This document shows, piece after piece, positions 60,551 through 64,000 of a DNA stretch of 64,000 nt. The stretch comes from a methane-oxidizing endosymbiont of Gigantopelta aegis. GTDB taxonomy: Bacteria; Pseudomonadota; Gammaproteobacteria; Methylococcales; Methylomonadaceae. The stretch spans positions 1,024,307 through 1,088,306 of the forward strand of contig NZ_JAEHGD010000001.1 of the NCBI RefSeq assembly GCF_016097405.1, read 5' to 3'. The number at the start of each line of letters is the position of its first letter. Within the stretch, counting starts at the first letter, position 1. Below the pieces are notes generated by a model. That model saw only the letters and a program-made list of their open reading frames with translations. It made no database searches and had not been told where the DNA came from. The translations under genes were made by a program, and so were the position numbers.

Positions 60551-61870
60551 TTATAACCAACTACTATCAACACCTTGTTGTGGAAAGCGTTGTAATAATA
60601 GTGACAACACATGATCATGCAGATCTTTTCGTTCAAGCTTTTTAACCATCTGATTGGCAAAAGCAAACGTGAGCATATTTCTGGCGCTCTCTTCATCGAG
60701 CCCACGCGACTGGCAGTAAAACACAGAATTTTCATCTAATTGCCCCACCGTGACACCATGTGCACATTTCACATCATCCGCATAAATTTCAAGCTGTGGT
60801 TTGGTGTCGATTTCAGCATACTCGGACAATAAAAGATTCTGATTATTCATCTGCGAGTCTGTACGCTGAGCATCCTGAGCCACAATGACTCGCCCTTGAA
60901 ACACGCCCCGTGCACGCTGATCCAACACACCTTTATATTGCTCACGACTGATTGCATCCGGTTTTTGATGCACGATACGGGTATGGCTATCCTGATGCTG
61001 GCGCTTCATACCTAAAAACAATCCATTAAGCTCACATTCGGCCGCTGTTTCCAGATCGCAATGAATATCCGTGCGGGTCAATAACCCCCCAAATGCAAAA
61101 TGATGATGGGTAAACTGTGCCTGAGCGCTCTGTTTGACATACCAGCCACCGAAATGCCAGGCTTGCTCTGCTTCTTGCTGAACCTTGCTAGCACTCAGCT
61201 GCGCTTTGTCGGCCAGAAAAACCTCATTGACTGACGTTGTCAGATACGCACAATCCTGACCGGCATAGGTTTCTATAATTTCTGCAGCCGCACCTTCTTG
61301 CAACACAAAAATCTGCCGCGTACACGACAATGTTTCAGTCTGCGTCGTGACATGAACAATCTGGATGGACTGTTCAAGATTGACACCCGCCTCGACGCGA
61401 ATAAATATCCCATCACGAAACCAAGCGCTGTTAAATGCAATAAAATTATGTTCTTTATCACTTACGGCCTGCCCCAAATACCCCTTCAATGCATCCGGGT
61501 TTGACTGCAAGATTTCGGCGACAGAAGCGACCATAACGCCATCCGGCAATCCCGACAACCGGGAATAATCGGACGAAAACACACCATCAATCAATACCAC
61601 AGTCCAGCAATCATCAAGAAACAATGATTGCACCCATGCCGGATCAATCGTTTTTTCGGCCGCTGCCCAATGAAAACGCTTTTTTTCAATTGCCGACACA
61701 TTGGTATAACGCCACTCTTCTTCTCGTGGTGAAGGAAAGCCCGATGCCGAAAATTGACTAAATGCCTGTTCACGAAACGCCCGGCACCAGTCCACATCGT
61801 ATCCTGGCAAATCGGCTTTAAGCTGCGGATAATCCTCAATCAATGCCAATGAAGCTGTCTCAGTCATCAT
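60551..61870 (-). CDS. sufD: Fe-S cluster assembly protein SufD
   Basis: A 439-aa beta-helix subunit of the SufBC2D scaffold. Segments: REEEWRYTNVSAIEKKRF, DGVFSSDYSRLSGLPDGV, DVKCAHGVTVGQLDENSVFY and YCQSRGLDEESARNMLTFAF. The start overlaps the sufC stop (ATGA). Confidence 0.95.
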   Translation of the reverse strand: MMTETASLALIEDYPQLKADLPGYDVDWCRAFREQAFSQFSASGFPSPREEEWRYTNVSAIEKKRFHWAAAEKTIDPAWVQSLFLDDCWTVVLIDGVFSSDYSRLSGLPDGVMVASVAEILQSNPDALKGYLGQAVSDKEHNFIAFNSAWFRDGIFIRVEAGVNLEQSIQIVHVTTQTETLSCTRQIFVLQEGAAAEIIETYAGQDCAYLTTSVNEVFLADKAQLSASKVQQEAEQAWHFGGWYVKQSAQAQFTHHHFAFGGLLTRTDIHCDLETAAECELNGLFLGMKRQHQDSHTRIVHQKPDAISREQYKGVLDQRARGVFQGRVIVAQDAQRTDSQMNNQNLLLSEYAEIDTKPQLEIYADDVKCAHGVTVGQLDENSVFYCQSRGLDEESARNMLTFAFANQMVKKLERKDLHDHVLSLLLQRFPQQGVDSSWL

Positions 61871-62616
61871 GCAACCTGCTGTTCCAGAAAACTATAACCA
61901 CTTTCTTCCAGCTCTTTGGCCAATTCGGGCCCGCCGGTTTTTACGATTTTGCCATCGGCCAAAACATGCACAAAATCCGGTTCAACATAATCCAGCAAGC
62001 GCTGATAATGCGTAATCATCAAGAACGAACGCTCCTTTGATCGCATAGCATTGATGCCTTCGGCCACAATCTTCAGGGCATCAATATCTAAACCGGAATC
62101 AGTTTCATCCAAGATGCACAACTTCGGTTCCAGAATCATCGCCTGTAAAATTTCGTTCCGTTTCTTTTCACCCCCCGAAAAGCCCTCATTGATCGCGCGA
62201 TAAAGAAACTTTTCATCCATTTTGAGCAATTTGACCTTGTCCTTCACTAAGGTCAAAAAATCCATCGCATCCACTTCATCTTGGCCACGGTGTTTGCGCA
62301 TGGCATTCAGCGCTGCTTTCAGAAAATAAATATTGCTGACCCCCGGAATTTCCACCGGATATTGAAACGCTAAAAAGACACCTTCCCGTGCTCGGATTTC
62401 CGGTGCCATTTCCAGCAAGTCTTTACCACAAAACGTGACCTTACCATCTGTGACGGTGTAACCTTCTTTACCCGTCAACACATGTGACAAGGTACTTTTC
62501 CCGGCCCCATTCGGCCCCATGATGGCATGCACTTCGCCAGGATTAATCTGTAGATTTAGACCTTTCAAAATCGGCTTTTCGCCGGCATTGGCATGAAGAT
62601 TTTCGATGCTGAGCAT
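61867..62616 (-). CDS. sufC: Fe-S cluster assembly ATPase SufC
   Basis: A 249-aa ABC ATPase: Walker A GPNGAGKSTLSHVL, signature-like FSGGEKKRNEILQAM, Walker B LCILDETDSGLDIDAL. It powers the SufBCD scaffold. It lies 53 bp after sufB. Confidence 0.97.
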   Translation of the reverse strand: MLSIENLHANAGEKPILKGLNLQINPGEVHAIMGPNGAGKSTLSHVLTGKEGYTVTDGKVTFCGKDLLEMAPEIRAREGVFLAFQYPVEIPGVSNIYFLKAALNAMRKHRGQDEVDAMDFLTLVKDKVKLLKMDEKFLYRAINEGFSGGEKKRNEILQAMILEPKLCILDETDSGLDIDALKIVAEGINAMRSKERSFLMITHYQRLLDYVEPDFVHVLADGKIVKTGGPELAKELEESGYSFLEQQVA

Positions 62617-62669
62617 TTTTTTTCCTGTTCTTTGATGTAATTCAGTTGAATTACATATAAATTCAATAA

Positions 62670-64000
62670 TTAACCAACCGAACCTTCCAGACTGATGCCG
62701 AGTAAAGCTTGCGCCTCTACCGCAAACTCCATTGGCAACTCTTTAAAGACTTCTTTACAAAAACCATTCACAATCATCGACACCGCATCTTCGGCCGACA
62801 GTCCACGCTGTTGACAAAAGAATAATTGGTCTTCACTGATTTTTGAGGTCGTCGCCTCATGTTCCACTTTAGCCGTAGGCTGTTTGACTTCAACATAAGG
62901 AAAAGTATGCGCGCCACAGCGATCACCAACCAACAGGGAATCACACTGCGTATAATTGCGGGCGTTTTTTGCGCTTTTAGCCACCTTAACCAAGCCGCGA
63001 TAGGTATTTTGTGCCTTACCTGCCGAAATACCTTTGGAAATAATGGTGCTTCGCGTATTAGCACCGATATGAATCATCTTGGTTCCGGTATCGGCTTGTT
63101 GATAATTGTTGGTCAAGGCAACCGAATAAAACTCACCGACAGAATTTTCTCCCAGCAATACACAGCTAGGATATTTCCAGGTAATTGCCGAACCGGTTTC
63201 AACCTGGGTCCAGGAAACTTTGGAATTTTTACCACGGCATTCAGCCCGCTTGGTTACGAAATTATAAATACCGCCCTTGCCATCTTTATCCCCAGGATAC
63301 CAGTTCTGTACGGTGGAATATTTAATCTCGGCATTGTCCAGCGCCACCAGTTCCACTACGGCAGCATGTAATTGATTTTCATCCCGCATCGGTGCGGTAC
63401 AGCCTTCCAGATAACTGACATGACTGCCTTCATCGGCAATAATCAGTGTGCGTTCAAATTGTCCGGTATTAGCCGCGTTGATTCGAAAATAAGTGGATAA
63501 CTCCATCGGGCAACGCACACCTTTTGGAATATAAACAAATGAACCATCAGTAAAAACCGCCGCATTCAGCGCGGCAAAAAAATTGTCACCGGCTGGAACG
63601 ACCGTCCCCAAATATTGTTTTACCAGCTCTGGATAGTCTTGCAGGGCCTCTGAGATGGGGCAGAAAATAACACCCGCTTCTTTCAACTTTCCTTTAAAGG
63701 TAGTCGCCACCGAAACGCTGTCAAACACCGCATCGACAGCAATACCGGCCAGCCTCTCCTGTTCATCGAGCGGAATTCCGAGTTTTTTATAGGTTTCCAG
63801 TAATTCAGGATCGACCTCATCCAGGCTTTTCGGACCATCTTCTTTTTTCTTAGGCGCAGAATAATAACTGATGGCCTGATAATCAATCGGCTCAATATTG
63901 AGTTGCGCCCAATTAGGCTCGGTCATTGTCAACCAATGCCGATAAGCTTCCAGCCGATATTCCAACATAAAATCCGGTTCGTTTTTAACTTTTGACAGAC
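62670..64000 (-). CDS. sufB: Fe-S cluster assembly protein SufB (5' end outside window)
   Basis: 443 codons are visible. The frame stays open to the window edge before the internal Met at 63968: the codons there read [21 protein letters not shown], matching the SufB pattern KKNEPxWxLxxRLxAY. Roughly the first 40-50 residues are missing. Conserved parts: [35 protein letters not shown], and the C-terminal [21 protein letters not shown]. First visible gene of sufB-C-D-S-U. Confidence 0.95.
   Translation of the reverse strand, partial: LSKVKNEPDFMLEYRLEAYRHWLTMTEPNWAQLNIEPIDYQAISYYSAPKKKEDGPKSLDEVDPELLETYKKLGIPLDEQERLAGIAVDAVFDSVSVATTFKGKLKEAGVIFCPISEALQDYPELVKQYLGTVVPAGDNFFAALNAAVFTDGSFVYIPKGVRCPMELSTYFRINAANTGQFERTLIIADEGSHVSYLEGCTAPMRDENQLHAAVVELVALDNAEIKYSTVQNWYPGDKDGKGGIYNFVTKRAECRGKNSKVSWTQVETGSAITWKYPSCVLLGENSVGEFYSVALTNNYQQADTGTKMIHIGANTRSTIISKGISAGKAQNTYRGLVKVAKSAKNARNYTQCDSLLVGDRCGAHTFPYVEVKQPTAKVEHEATTSKISEDQLFFCQQRGLSAEDAVSMIVNGFCKEVFKELPMEFAVEAQALLGISLEGSVG

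Overview
The window looks like a chromosomal segment of a gammaproteobacterial type I methanotroph (order Methylococcales). The main evidence is a C1/serine-cycle cluster: mtdA, glycerate 2-kinase, glyA and ftfL, with malate dehydrogenase divergent to them. The rest is a typical gammaproteobacterial backbone: mre/mrd elongasome, lipB-lipA, gatCAB, msbA, lysS-prfB, SUF, and a 16S-Ile-Ala-23S-5S rRNA operon. The genus cannot be fixed from the sequence alone.

Layout. 1-6.2 kb: a defective IS5-family copy that truncates an alkB-like gene, then a TonB receptor / GGDEF-EAL / YfiR signalling operon. 6.3-16.3 kb: one long minus-strand gene string. It runs from a TetR regulator through a flavoprotein, KS-DH-KR-KS genes in the order of aryl-polyene ApeO-P-Q-R, and a GT2 / LAB_N / ArnT-like lipid-glycosylation module, to msrB and an M18 aminopeptidase. 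16.3-18.9 kb: Nudix, Nif3-like, tRNA-Asp, an alpha/beta hydrolase, and a tiny membrane protein behind a perfect FNR box. 18.9-25.9 kb: serine-cycle genes, with glycerate kinase split by an IS fragment. 26-30.2 kb: an unknown membrane-anchored protein and gatCAB. 30.2-42 kb: mreBCD-mrdAB-mltB-rlpA-dacA-dat-ybeD-lipBA and an ACP-like protein without its serine. 42-43.8 kb: glnK-amtB with a sigma-54 promoter and an NtrC-like site. 43.9-50.1 kb: rRNA operon. 50.1-56.7 kb: msbA, an unknown membrane protein, a flavin reductase, lysS, prfB and lgt. 56.9-64 kb: a full-length but frameshifted IS copy, then a SUF operon running off the window end.

Most unusual feature. The rRNA operon carries four intervening sequences, two in 16S (variable helices near V1 and V2) and two in 23S (helix 25 and the tip of helix 68). 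All four end in the same inverted repeat, core CCCTCACCTARA / TYTAGGTGAGGG. The largest contains a decayed GIY-YIG nuclease-like reading frame in the rRNA sense. This suggests a family of rRNA-invading elements with one nuclease-coding member and three short, non-coding members.

Other points: mreC probably starts at an ATT codon; prfB lacks the usual programmed frameshift; an 82-bp MITE-like element lies upstream of mtdA; all three IS copies are defective, and each sits in or against a host gene.
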